This document shows positions 18,062 through 25,634 of a stretch of 64,000 nt of DNA, piece by piece. The notes under the pieces were generated by a model. The model saw only the letters and a list, made by a program, of their open reading frames with translations, was not told the origin of the DNA and searched no databases. This DNA is from Roseiarcus fermentans (lineage in GTDB: Bacteria; Pseudomonadota; Alphaproteobacteria; Rhizobiales; Beijerinckiaceae), in assembly GCF_003315135.1 (NCBI RefSeq), contig NZ_QNRK01000014.1:62001-126000 (forward strand), written 5' to 3'. A program made the translations under genes and the position numbers. Each line of letters starts with the position of its first letter. Position 1 is the first letter of the stretch.

Positions 18062-19489
18062 TCACTCCGCGGCCTTGGCGACCGGCGGCTCGAGGCCGAA
18101 CGGCCGGCCTTCGCGGCGATAGTAGCCGTAAAGCTGGGCGAGCGCGCACGAGGCGAGCCGCGCGCGCTCGTTGTCGGCGCGGCTCGTCAGCATGACCGGG
18201 ACCTTGGCCCCGAGCACCAGCCCCGCCGCTTCCGCCCGCGCGACGAAGGTGAGTTCCTTGGCGACCATGTTGCCGGCCTCGAGATTGGGGACGATCAGCA
18301 CGTTGGCGCGCCCGGCGACCAGCGAGGCGATGCCCTTGGTGCGCGCCGCCTCGACGTCGATGGCGTTGTCCATCGCCAGCGGCCCGTCGACGATCGCGCC
18401 GCGGATCTGGCCGCGCTCCGCCATCTTCGACAGCACCGCGGCGTCGAGGGTTGAGGGGATCGCCGGGTTGATCGTCTCGACCGCCGAGAGGATGCCGACG
18501 CGCGGGGTCTCGAGGCCGCAGGCGCGGGCGAGGTCGACCGCGTTCTGCACGATGTCGACCTTGGTCATCAGGTCGGGCGCGATGTTGATCGCGGCGTCCG
18601 ACACGTACAGGACCTCGTCGAGGGTCGGGACGTCGAGCGCGAACACGTGGCTGATGCGGGCGTGGCCGCGCAGGCCGCCGTCCTTCTTGACCACCTCGGC
18701 GAGCAGGACGTCGGAATGGAGGTCGCCCTTCATCACCGCGCCGGCGCGGCCCTCGTGCACCATGGCGACGGCGCGCGCCGCCGCCTGGCGCTCGTCCGCG
18801 AACGCCTCGATCGCGTAGCCCGAGAGATCCTTGCCGAGTTCCTTCGCCGCCGCCGCGATCCGCGCCGGATCGCCGATCAGGATCGGCTCGATCAGCCCGC
18901 GCTCGGCCGACATGAGCGCGCCGCCGAGCGAATTGTGGTCATGTGGGCAGACGACCGCGGTCTTCAGCGGCGGCAGCCGCGCCGCCTTGGCGACCAGCGC
19001 CCCGAAATGGTCGACCGAGTCGACGATCAGCGTCGGCAGGTCGCGCGCCTCGGTGATGCGGGTGACGGTGGGGGCGTCGATCTCGGCGGTTCCCTCGCAC
19101 ACCACCACGCCGCCGGCGTCGACGACCCGGGTGTCGAACACGGCGACCGGCTCGTCGCGCTTCTCGCGGCAGACGACCGTCGCCGTGACCTTGTCGCCGA
19201 CATGGACGCGGCGGAGGAAGCGCAGGTTCTGCGACCGGTAGAGCGTGCCCGGGCCCGGCAGGATGTTGCCAAGCACAGCCGACACCAGCGAGCCGACCCA
19301 CATCGACGGCGCGACCGGGTCGGACGGCGTGGCGTCCCCGGCCGAGGGCAGCATCAGCGGGTTCAGGTTGCCCGACACGTGCGCGAACAGGATGAGATCC
19401 TGCGCCGTGCAGGTCCGCTCGATGCTGGCGGACGCGCCGACCGCGAGTTCGGCCCAGGTGGTGTTGCGGACTGCGGGTTTGGCGCTCAT
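18062..19489 (-). CDS. MaoC-like / phosphate acetyltransferase fusion
   Basis: 475 residues. Residues 1-160 form a MaoC hot-dog domain; residues 170-475 form a phosphate acetyl/butyryltransferase domain (GDPARIAAAAKELG, VMKGDLHSDVLL, NIAPDLMTKVDIVQNAV, GPLAMDNAIDVEAA). ATG 19489 has GGAAGG five bases upstream. Normally annotated as bifunctional enoyl-CoA hydratase/phosphate acetyltransferase, but the hydratase dyad is altered: the SxDxNPxHx region reads SGNLNPLML, with N41 and M46 in place of Asp and His. The transferase domain should make acetyl phosphate for AckA. First gene of the operon with ackA and DUF3141. Confidence 0.9.
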   Translation of the reverse strand: MSAKPAVRNTTWAELAVGASASIERTCTAQDLILFAHVSGNLNPLMLPSAGDATPSDPVAPSMWVGSLVSAVLGNILPGPGTLYRSQNLRFLRRVHVGDKVTATVVCREKRDEPVAVFDTRVVDAGGVVVCEGTAEIDAPTVTRITEARDLPTLIVDSVDHFGALVAKAARLPPLKTAVVCPHDHNSLGGALMSAERGLIEPILIGDPARIAAAAKELGKDLSGYAIEAFADERQAAARAVAMVHEGRAGAVMKGDLHSDVLLAEVVKKDGGLRGHARISHVFALDVPTLDEVLYVSDAAINIAPDLMTKVDIVQNAVDLARACGLETPRVGILSAVETINPAIPSTLDAAVLSKMAERGQIRGAIVDGPLAMDNAIDVEAARTKGIASLVAGRANVLIVPNLEAGNMVAKELTFVARAEAAGLVLGAKVPVMLTSRADNERARLASCALAQLYGYYRREGRPFGLEPPVAKAAE

Positions 19490-19639
19490 GTCGGCCTTCC
19501 GTGAATGCGCGGCGGGCGCACGTCTCGTGACGCCGGCGGGCTTGCCGTCGCGCCGCCGATCCGATCCCGTGAGCCGTTCCGTCGCCGTTTGTGCGACGCA
19601 ACATCTAGCGCGCGGGCGTGACGGTTCGGTGAAATGGGG

Positions 19640-19677
19640 GGGCAGTGGGCAGTAGGCAATAGGCAGTAGGCAATTGC
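19640..19677. repeat. Short degenerate tandem repeat (GGCAGTA / GGCAATA units)
   Basis: Five to six consecutive 7-base units such as GGGCAGT, GGCAATA and GGCAGTA lie in the 435-base gap upstream of the MaoC/Pta gene. A looser inverted counterpart (CGCCGACTGCCGACCGCC, about 19776-19793) occurs about 100 bases further on, so the two could pair as a stem. The rest of this gap holds no supported gene. Confidence 0.6.
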
Positions 19678-19924
19678 AGCAGGCGGTCGGCGCCAGGCCG
19701 GGCGGCGGAGGGAGGGGGGTCGTCGTGAAAGGCGGCGGCCGATGGGCTTCCATCGCCTGTCGCCCGCTTCCGATCGCCGACTGCCGACCGCCCGCGGGCC
19801 CCGACGGCCGACGGCCGGATCACGTCCCGGACAAACGTCTTGATTCTGTCACGCGCATCCTGTCTTAGCTGTGCCCGCCGAATGGGGTCCGCCGGCCCCG
19901 ACCCGCCTTGGGGCCAAGAAAAGA

Positions 19925-22282
19925 ATGAATTTTTTCCAGCGATTCACCTTCCTGTTCTCCGCGCCGGCGTTCGACGCCGACGATCTCGAGGGCCTCAGGG
20001 TCAGCCAGATCATCGCCGCGATCGAGCGGATGGGATTCCAGGTGATCAAGGCGCGCCGGGTCGAGGACGCCGAGATCGCCGTCCAGACCGACGCCGCCAT
20101 CGGCCTGCTCGTGGTCGACTGGGGCAAGAAGGGCATCGAGGGCAAGGCGGCCTCGCTGATCAACGTGATGCGGCGGCGCGGGCTCGACATGCCGATCGTC
20201 ATCCTCGTCCGGCGCAAGCGCTTCGAGGACATTCCGGTCGAGGTGCTCGACTACATCGACGGCTACGTGTTCCTCGCCGAGGAGACGCCGGAGTTCATCG
20301 CCAGGAACCTCGTGTCGCGCCTCAAGCAGTACGCCGAGACGCTGAAGACGCCGTTCTTCGGCGCCCTGGTCGATTACGCCGAGGAAGGCAACCAGCTGTG
20401 GACCTGCCCGGGCCACAACGGCGGCATCTTCTACAGCCGCAGCCCGATCGGCCGGATCTTCATGGAGCATCTGGGCGAGGCGGTGTTCCGCGACGACCTG
20501 GACAACTCGATCCTCGAGCTCGGCGACCTCCTGACCCACGAGGGTCCGGCGTTGCAGGCCCAGAAGGAGGCCGCCGCCATCTTCGGGGCGGAGAAGACCT
20601 ATTTCGTGCTGAACGGCACCTCGTCGTCGAACAAGATCGTGCTGACGAGCCTCGTCGCCGAGGGCGACCTCGTGCTGTTCGACCGCAACAACCACAAGGC
20701 CGCCCACCAGGGCGCGCTGATGATGGCGGGCGGCGTCCCGGTCTATCTCTCGACCGATCGCAACGCCTACGGCCTGATCGGTCCGATCCGCCCGGAGGAG
20801 CTCGACGAAACGGCGATCCGCGAGCGCATCCGCGCCAATCCGCTGGTCAGGGACCCGGAGGCCTGGAAGCGGGAGCGGCCGTTTCGCGTCGCGGTGATCG
20901 AGCAGTGCACCTACGACGGCACGATCTACAACGCCCAGCGAATCCTCGAGCGCATCGGCCCCTTGTGCGACTACATCATGTTCGACGAGGCCTGGGCGGG
21001 CTTCATGAAGTTCCACCCGATCTACGAGAGCCGCTTCGCCATGGGGCTCAAGGGGCTCGACGACAGGTCGCCCGGCATCGTCGCCACCCAGTCGACCCAC
21101 AAGCAGCTCGCGAGCTTCTCGCAGGCCTCGCAGATTCACCGGCGCGACAGCCACATCAAGGGCCAGCGGCGGCGCGTCGAGCACCGGCGCTTCAACGAAG
21201 CCTTCATGGCCTACGCCTCGACCTCGCCGTTCTATCCGCTGTTCGCTTCCCTCGACGTCGGCGCGCAGATGATGAAGGGGCGATCGGGCGAAGTGCTGTG
21301 GGACGACACCATCCGGCTCGGCATCGAACTGAGGAAGAAGATCCGCGCGGTCAGGCGCGAGTTCGAGGAGAAGGAGCGCGATCCGGCGCGGCGCTGGTTC
21401 TTCGATCCGTTCGTCCCCGACCGCGTGTCGATCCGCGACGCCGCCTTCGACGGGGGCGCCCACGACGTGCCGTGGGAGAGCGTCTCGACCGACATGCTCG
21501 CCCGCGACCCGCGCTACTGGGCGCTGGCGCCGGGCCAGGCGTGGCACGGCTTCCACGCCCTCGAGGAGGGTTTCGCGATCACCGATCCGGCGAAGCTGAC
21601 GCTGCTGACCCCCGGTTTCGACCGCAAGACCGGCGATTACGAAGCGCACGGGATTCCCGCCCCGGTGGTCGTGCAGTTTCTGCGCGAGAACCGCGTGGTG
21701 GCGGAGAAGAACGACATGAACTCGATGCTGTTCCTGCTGACCCCGGGCGTCGAGGCCAGCAAGGCCGGCACGCTGGTGTCGACCCTGGTCGCCTTCAAGC
21801 GCCTGCACGACGACAACGCGCTGCTCGACGACGTCATGCCGGAGTTCGTCGCCAAGCGTCCGGCGCGCTACCGCGGCGCGCGGCTGCGCGACCTGTGCGG
21901 CGACATGCACGCCTTCTATCGCGCCCACGACATCAGCCGCCTGCAAAAGGCGCAGTTCGCCGCCGAGCACATTCCGACCATGACGATGACGCCGCGGGAG
22001 GCGCAACTGCATCTGACGCGCAACAACGTCGACTACCTGCCGCTCGACGAGGTCGAGGGGCGCGTGGCCACGACCCTGTGGGTGGTCTATCCTCCGGGCA
22101 TCGCCACCGTGGTGCCGGGCGAGCGGCTGGACGAGCGGTCGCGGCCGATGGTCGAGTATCTGAAGATGTTCGAGAAGGGGGCGAACGTGTTCCCCGGCTT
22201 CGAATCGGAAGTTCAGGGCCTCTATCGCGAAACCGATGAAAAAGGCGTCGTTCGCTTCTATACCTATGTCGTGAGGGAGTGA
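19925..22282 (+). CDS. Orn/Lys/Arg decarboxylase (fold type I, with wing domain)
   Basis: 785 residues. Residues 1-130 form the CheY-like wing domain of inducible basic amino acid decarboxylases. The PLP domain shows YFVLNGTSSSNKIV, DRNNHKAAHQGA, FDEAWAGFMKFHP and the lysine-bearing STHKQLASFSQ, with Schiff-base K393. C-terminal specificity segments follow from about residue 600. The product decarboxylates ornithine, lysine or arginine to a diamine or agmatine; the substrate cannot be assigned by eye. ATG 19925 gives the family N-terminus; an in-frame GTG at 19871 would add 18 residues. The next gene, an acetyltransferase, begins 12 bases after the stop and is likely co-transcribed. Confidence 0.9.
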   Translation: MNFFQRFTFLFSAPAFDADDLEGLRVSQIIAAIERMGFQVIKARRVEDAEIAVQTDAAIGLLVVDWGKKGIEGKAASLINVMRRRGLDMPIVILVRRKRFEDIPVEVLDYIDGYVFLAEETPEFIARNLVSRLKQYAETLKTPFFGALVDYAEEGNQLWTCPGHNGGIFYSRSPIGRIFMEHLGEAVFRDDLDNSILELGDLLTHEGPALQAQKEAAAIFGAEKTYFVLNGTSSSNKIVLTSLVAEGDLVLFDRNNHKAAHQGALMMAGGVPVYLSTDRNAYGLIGPIRPEELDETAIRERIRANPLVRDPEAWKRERPFRVAVIEQCTYDGTIYNAQRILERIGPLCDYIMFDEAWAGFMKFHPIYESRFAMGLKGLDDRSPGIVATQSTHKQLASFSQASQIHRRDSHIKGQRRRVEHRRFNEAFMAYASTSPFYPLFASLDVGAQMMKGRSGEVLWDDTIRLGIELRKKIRAVRREFEEKERDPARRWFFDPFVPDRVSIRDAAFDGGAHDVPWESVSTDMLARDPRYWALAPGQAWHGFHALEEGFAITDPAKLTLLTPGFDRKTGDYEAHGIPAPVVVQFLRENRVVAEKNDMNSMLFLLTPGVEASKAGTLVSTLVAFKRLHDDNALLDDVMPEFVAKRPARYRGARLRDLCGDMHAFYRAHDISRLQKAQFAAEHIPTMTMTPREAQLHLTRNNVDYLPLDEVEGRVATTLWVVYPPGIATVVPGERLDERSRPMVEYLKMFEKGANVFPGFESEVQGLYRETDEKGVVRFYTYVVRE

Positions 22283-22294
22283 GTCGGAGCGACG

Positions 22295-22885
22295 ATGGAC
22301 GAAAGCCAGAACCCGGACGCCGAACCGCAGGCCCCGCAGTCGCAGGAATCGCGGATCGTGGTGCGCAACTCGCGCGACGCCGACGTGCCGGCGATGCTGG
22401 CGATCTACCTCTTCCACATCCGCCGCGGGGTGGAGCCGGGGCTCGACGACGGCGAGTTCGAGACGCCGGACGCCGAGGACCTGAAGCGCCGCCGCAAGAA
22501 CATGCAGAAGCGCAAGATGCCGCACATCGTCGCCGAGGAGAACGGCGTGGTGCTCGGCTACGCCTACGCCGTGCCGTTCCGCAAGCGCCCCGCCTACCGC
22601 TTCGCGGTCAAGCATTCGATCTACGTCCACACCGAGCATCTCAAGCGCGGCATCGGCGGCAAGTTGATGGGGGCGCTGATCGACGCCTGCGCGGCCGCCG
22701 GTTTCCGGCAGATGATCGGCTACATCGACGCCGCCAACGGCCCGTCGCTCGGCCTGCACGAGCGCTTCGGCTTCCGCCAGGTCGGCTACCTGCCCTCGAT
22801 CGGCTACAAGTTCAGCCACTGGACCGACACCGTCATGGTCCAGCGCTCGCTCGGGCCGGGCGGCACGGAGCCGCCGCAGGGGTGA
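22295..22885 (+). CDS. GNAT acetyltransferase, phosphinothricin/YncA-like
   Basis: 196 residues with a polar 20-residue N-terminal extension, then a GNAT fold resembling the MnaT/PAT branch: VRNSRDADVPAMLAIY, VLGYAYAVPFRKRPAYRF, SIYVHTEHLKRGIGGKLM (acetyl-CoA loop) and GPSLGLHERFGFRQVGYL. The start has GGAG eight bases upstream. This branch acetylates amino-group compounds such as methionine sulfoximine or phosphinothricin. Its tight coupling to the decarboxylase gene raises the possibility of a diamine-related substrate, which is inference. A decayed copy of its last 90 bases lies at 25418-25505. Confidence 0.85.
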   Translation: MDESQNPDAEPQAPQSQESRIVVRNSRDADVPAMLAIYLFHIRRGVEPGLDDGEFETPDAEDLKRRRKNMQKRKMPHIVAEENGVVLGYAYAVPFRKRPAYRFAVKHSIYVHTEHLKRGIGGKLMGALIDACAAAGFRQMIGYIDAANGPSLGLHERFGFRQVGYLPSIGYKFSHWTDTVMVQRSLGPGGTEPPQG

Positions 22886-22946
22886 CGGGTCGTCGCGGCC
22901 GCGCCCTGTCGAAGTGCGGTCGCCGGAACAGGATGTGTGGTGCGCT

Positions 22947-23399
22947 TCAGCCGTAAGCGAAGCCCGGATTGCTTTGCCCAACCTCTATAATATAACCGTC
23001 AGGATCGCGAAGATAGCAGCACGTCTCGCCGTGTTTGTCCATCGGCTCCGTAATAAAGACTGCTCCTCGACTTCGCCACAGTTCAACGCACGCCTGAATA
23101 TCCGCAACCCGGATATTCATGAAGCTGCTGAACGAATTGGGGTCGGGGACGCTGAGCGTTACCGATGGTTTGTCGGGTGTCGGGCCGCCGCCGACATTGA
23201 CAATGAGCCACGCGTTCGCGATCTGGATGTACCCGGGCGCGCCGCTGCTGTCGCCTCGACTCAGAATCCGGCCTCCAAAGACGGTTTCGTAAAAGCGGGC
23301 CGACCGCTCGATGTCGGCGACGGTGAGAAAGTATGCGACGGTAAACCCGTCCTGCGGCGGCATCTGATAGATTGTCCGCTCGACCTGGACTTGAGTCAT
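22947..23399 (-). CDS. VOC (glyoxalase/bleomycin-resistance) family protein
   Basis: 150 residues; start ATG 23399 has AGGAG nine bases upstream. The vicinal-oxygen-chelate fold is recognisable from FLTVADIERSARFYETVFGG, a central IQIANAWLIVNVGGGPT, and the C-terminal YLRDPDGYIIEVGQSNPGF with the usual metal-ligand Glu. Substrates in this superfamily vary widely (glyoxalase, dioxygenase, antibiotic binding), so no function is claimed. An internal part of the gene is present again as a remnant at 24311-24520. Base composition is lower in GC than in the flanking core genes. Confidence 0.8.
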   Translation of the reverse strand: MTQVQVERTIYQMPPQDGFTVAYFLTVADIERSARFYETVFGGRILSRGDSSGAPGYIQIANAWLIVNVGGGPTPDKPSVTLSVPDPNSFSSFMNIRVADIQACVELWRSRGAVFITEPMDKHGETCCYLRDPDGYIIEVGQSNPGFAYG

Positions 23400-23741
23400 G
23401 GGACGACTCCTGTTCGAATGGGTATGTCTCCGTTCAACAGCGCATAGGTCGTGGTGCAGCCACGTATAGGACGTCGATCGATATTTTCCGGCGCCAGTAA
23501 CAGATAACGACAAAAAAGCCCCCCATGATGCTGAGTTTTTTGTAAAATGCCTCCATGCTGGCGATTTGAATTCGTCGACTTGCAGCCAAGCCGTCCGGCT
23601 GGTCCCCTGACTTTTCGCGGCGCGTTCAATCCGCTGCAAAAGCGCGGCGTCGACAGCCCGTCCACGCCCGGGGCAGCGTCCAGCTTGAGCGCATGGAACG
23701 CTTCCCTCAGGCGGTCGCCCCACGAGACGGCGCGCGATCGA
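23400..23741. other. Gene-free stretch
   Basis: No supported gene. It contains short A- and C-runs and an AT-rich stretch around 23500-23560, consistent with the drop in GC through this island-like section. Confidence 0.45.
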
Positions 23742-24257
23742 TCACTTCAAATTCCACTTCTGCCCGGCGGAGCCGTTGCAGGTATTGATGACCAACTGGA
23801 AGCCCCCGCCGATCTGACCTTGGCTATCGAGACATTTGTTGGCGCCCATATTTATGATGGAACCATCGTAGCGCGGCTCCCATAATTGGGTGCTATTACG
23901 GATGACGCAGGCATCCAACTCGACGAGGGAACCGGCGTTTATCGAGTTATCATGAACTGACAGGCATGTGCTTGCTCCAGGAAACGTGCCATTGCCGCAG
24001 CAGGTGCCTAGACCCAGAAATTGGCCGTTTAGGTATATCCACTGTTCGTTGAACTGATTGTTGCAGGGAAATGGGCCAACCTTCGTTCCATTGGCCGTAG
24101 AGGCGCCGCCGACATCGACGCAAGCGGTGATTGCGAACCCGTTTTTTACATTCTGGTCGGACAGTTGCGTGATGGTGAGCGCATTAGCCTTGAGAGTGCC
24201 GGCTATCACCACGACCAATGGCAGCGTAACTCCGAAGATCGAAGAAAAGTTGAGCAT
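23742..24257 (-). CDS. Secreted ricin-type beta-trefoil lectin-like protein
   Basis: 171 residues. ATG 24257 is chosen for the AGGAG site upstream; it yields a signal peptide ending near LKANA. The mature protein is a single beta-trefoil of about 140 residues with the repeated Q-x-W type signatures of ricin B domains: NEQWIYLNG, STQLWEPRYDG and GQKWNLK, plus KCLDSQG and TCLSVHDN strands and several Cys. Such domains bind carbohydrates. No catalytic partner is fused. Codon use is rich in A/T-ending codons compared with neighbours, and the gene sits between an intact VOC gene and its decayed copy, suggesting acquisition or relocation. Confidence 0.78.
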   Translation of the reverse strand: MLNFSSIFGVTLPLVVVIAGTLKANALTITQLSDQNVKNGFAITACVDVGGASTANGTKVGPFPCNNQFNEQWIYLNGQFLGLGTCCGNGTFPGASTCLSVHDNSINAGSLVELDACVIRNSTQLWEPRYDGSIINMGANKCLDSQGQIGGGFQLVINTCNGSAGQKWNLK

Positions 24258-24310
24258 GACATTTCTCCTGTTCGTTAGTGCGCGCATGAGCACGATTTCT
24301 CGATTTAATC

Positions 24311-24520
24311 GGGGTCTGGCACGCTGGGCGTCACCGATGGCTTGTCGGGTGTCGGACCGCCTGCGACGTTGACGATGAGCCGAGCGTTCGCGATCTGGAT
24401 GTAACTAGGCGCGCCGCTGCTGTCGCCTCTGCTCAGAATGCGGCCTCCAAAGACGATTTCGTAAAACGAGCCGACCGTTCGATGTCGGCGACAGTGAGAA
24501 AGTATGCGACGATAAACCGG
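24311..24520 (-). pseudogene. Remnant of the VOC-family gene
   Basis: About 210 bases align to bases 23140-23347 of the intact VOC gene (roughly residues 18-86), with many substitutions and a few indels. Shared blocks include GCGTTCGCGATCTGGATGTA and the bases encoding the ERSARFYE region. Neither the start nor the C-terminal third is present. It lies in the same orientation as the parent, with the lectin gene between them. Confidence 0.8.
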
Positions 24521-24529
24521 CCTTCTTCG

Positions 24530-24729
24530 CGTTGCACTGGACCTTCGCCGGAAAAGGCCACCGGTTGCGGGGAATGCCCGCCTTGAAGGCCCCGATCATC
24601 TCGAGATTACCGAGGATCGTCTCGCTTCTTGTCTTGCGCCGCAAGGGCAACGCCGCTCGGCACGGCAAGCAGCGCCACAACCGCGATCGTCGAGGGCTTG
24701 CTCGTGGACTTCATGTTCGTGTGCTTCAT
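24530..24729 (-). pseudogene. Broken small secreted protein, possibly cytochrome P460-like
   Basis: A strong ribosome site (GGAGGAGACGACA before ATG 24729) opens a frame with a signal peptide, PSTIAVVALLAVPSGVALAAQ, that stops after 40 residues at 24607. Downstream, in another frame, LGNLEMIGAFKAGIPRNRWP (about 24560-24611) resembles the conserved part of cytochrome P460-family proteins (compare MIxAYKAGVPGNGKPFP). No haem-binding CxxCH is found. The simplest reading is a P460-like gene that lost its middle and frame and now runs into the VOC remnant. Family assignment is from memory of the motif and is tentative. Confidence 0.4.
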
Positions 24730-25634
24730 TGTCGTCTCCTCCCTTTTCGAGCTGGTCACGGATGTGATCGCGCTTGGGCGAAGAAGCTTCGCTGCACAGA
24801 CTTGCAATAACAGACTGATCTCTTGCGTATTGCCACTCTCGGGAGCGGCGCCCCGATCGCCAGGGGACAAGCGCAGTGATCAACGAAAACAATCGCGGAA
24901 GGTATGAGCTTGATTATAGACCGCAGGCGGCGCCGCAGCAATGGGCTGGAAAGGGCCGACATCCGCCATCGCGGCGTGTCCTGTCCTGACAGGCAACGAT
25001 CCACGATCCACCTCGACGCGTCAATTCAACGCGACATTCGCAATCGGCGAAACCGCGCCTGGAGGCAAGGCTTGCCGACGCCCAAACCGCATAATCAGCC
25101 GAACCGCCCGTGTACGGACCCCTACGCACGGTGGTGTGGGTCCCGCGCACTTGCGCGCTTTGCGCTCGCGATCTGCAACAGCGGCTTCACGTCGACTCCC
25201 AGGAGGACGAACCGTTCGCCGGAACGCGGGTTGCATGGACGAAGGGCGCAAAGGCCATGCCGTTCTACCCGCGGCCACGAACGCACGCTCTCGCCCCGTT
25301 CGAGTCTTTCAGCATTTCTATGTCGCCTCGGCCGCGACCAGCGCCGTCAGCTCCCCAGCCCGCTTCGCCGACCCGCCCCGCCCGCGCGCGTCGACCTCGC
25401 GGGCGGGGCGGAGCGTCGTCCGGCAGGTCGGCGACCTGCCGCCGGTCGGCGATACGGTCAGGGTCCGGCGCTCGCTCGGACCCGGCGCGGCGGAACCGCC
25501 GCAGGCCTGGCGACAGCCCTTCGTCGGGGTTGATCCGGCGATCGCGCGCGCGGCGCGGACCCTTGTTAATCGTCACAAAAACGCCGCCGCCTTCGCATAG
25601 CGACGACACGACACGGGGCGAATGGGGCTGGGCA
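24730..25634. other. Long intergenic region of the decay zone
   Basis: Apart from the acetyltransferase remnant at 25418-25505, no supported gene is seen. The region between 24730 and 25300 has several short frames on both strands with no family motifs. The last 100 bases lead to ovoA and contain an AT-rich patch (TTGTTAATCGTCACAAAAAC, 25562-25581) that could hold its promoter. Confidence 0.45.
25418..25505 (+). pseudogene. Remnant of the acetyltransferase 3' end
   Basis: The last 110 bases of the acetyltransferase gene at 22295-22885 recur here in decayed form. In frame, this stretch reads RQVGDLPPVGDTVRVRRSLG followed by PGAAEPPQ, against RQVGYLPSIGY...DTVMVQRSLG and PGGTEPPQ in the intact protein. 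About 18 bases are missing in the middle and the stop codon is lost. No upstream part of the gene was found. Confidence 0.65.
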
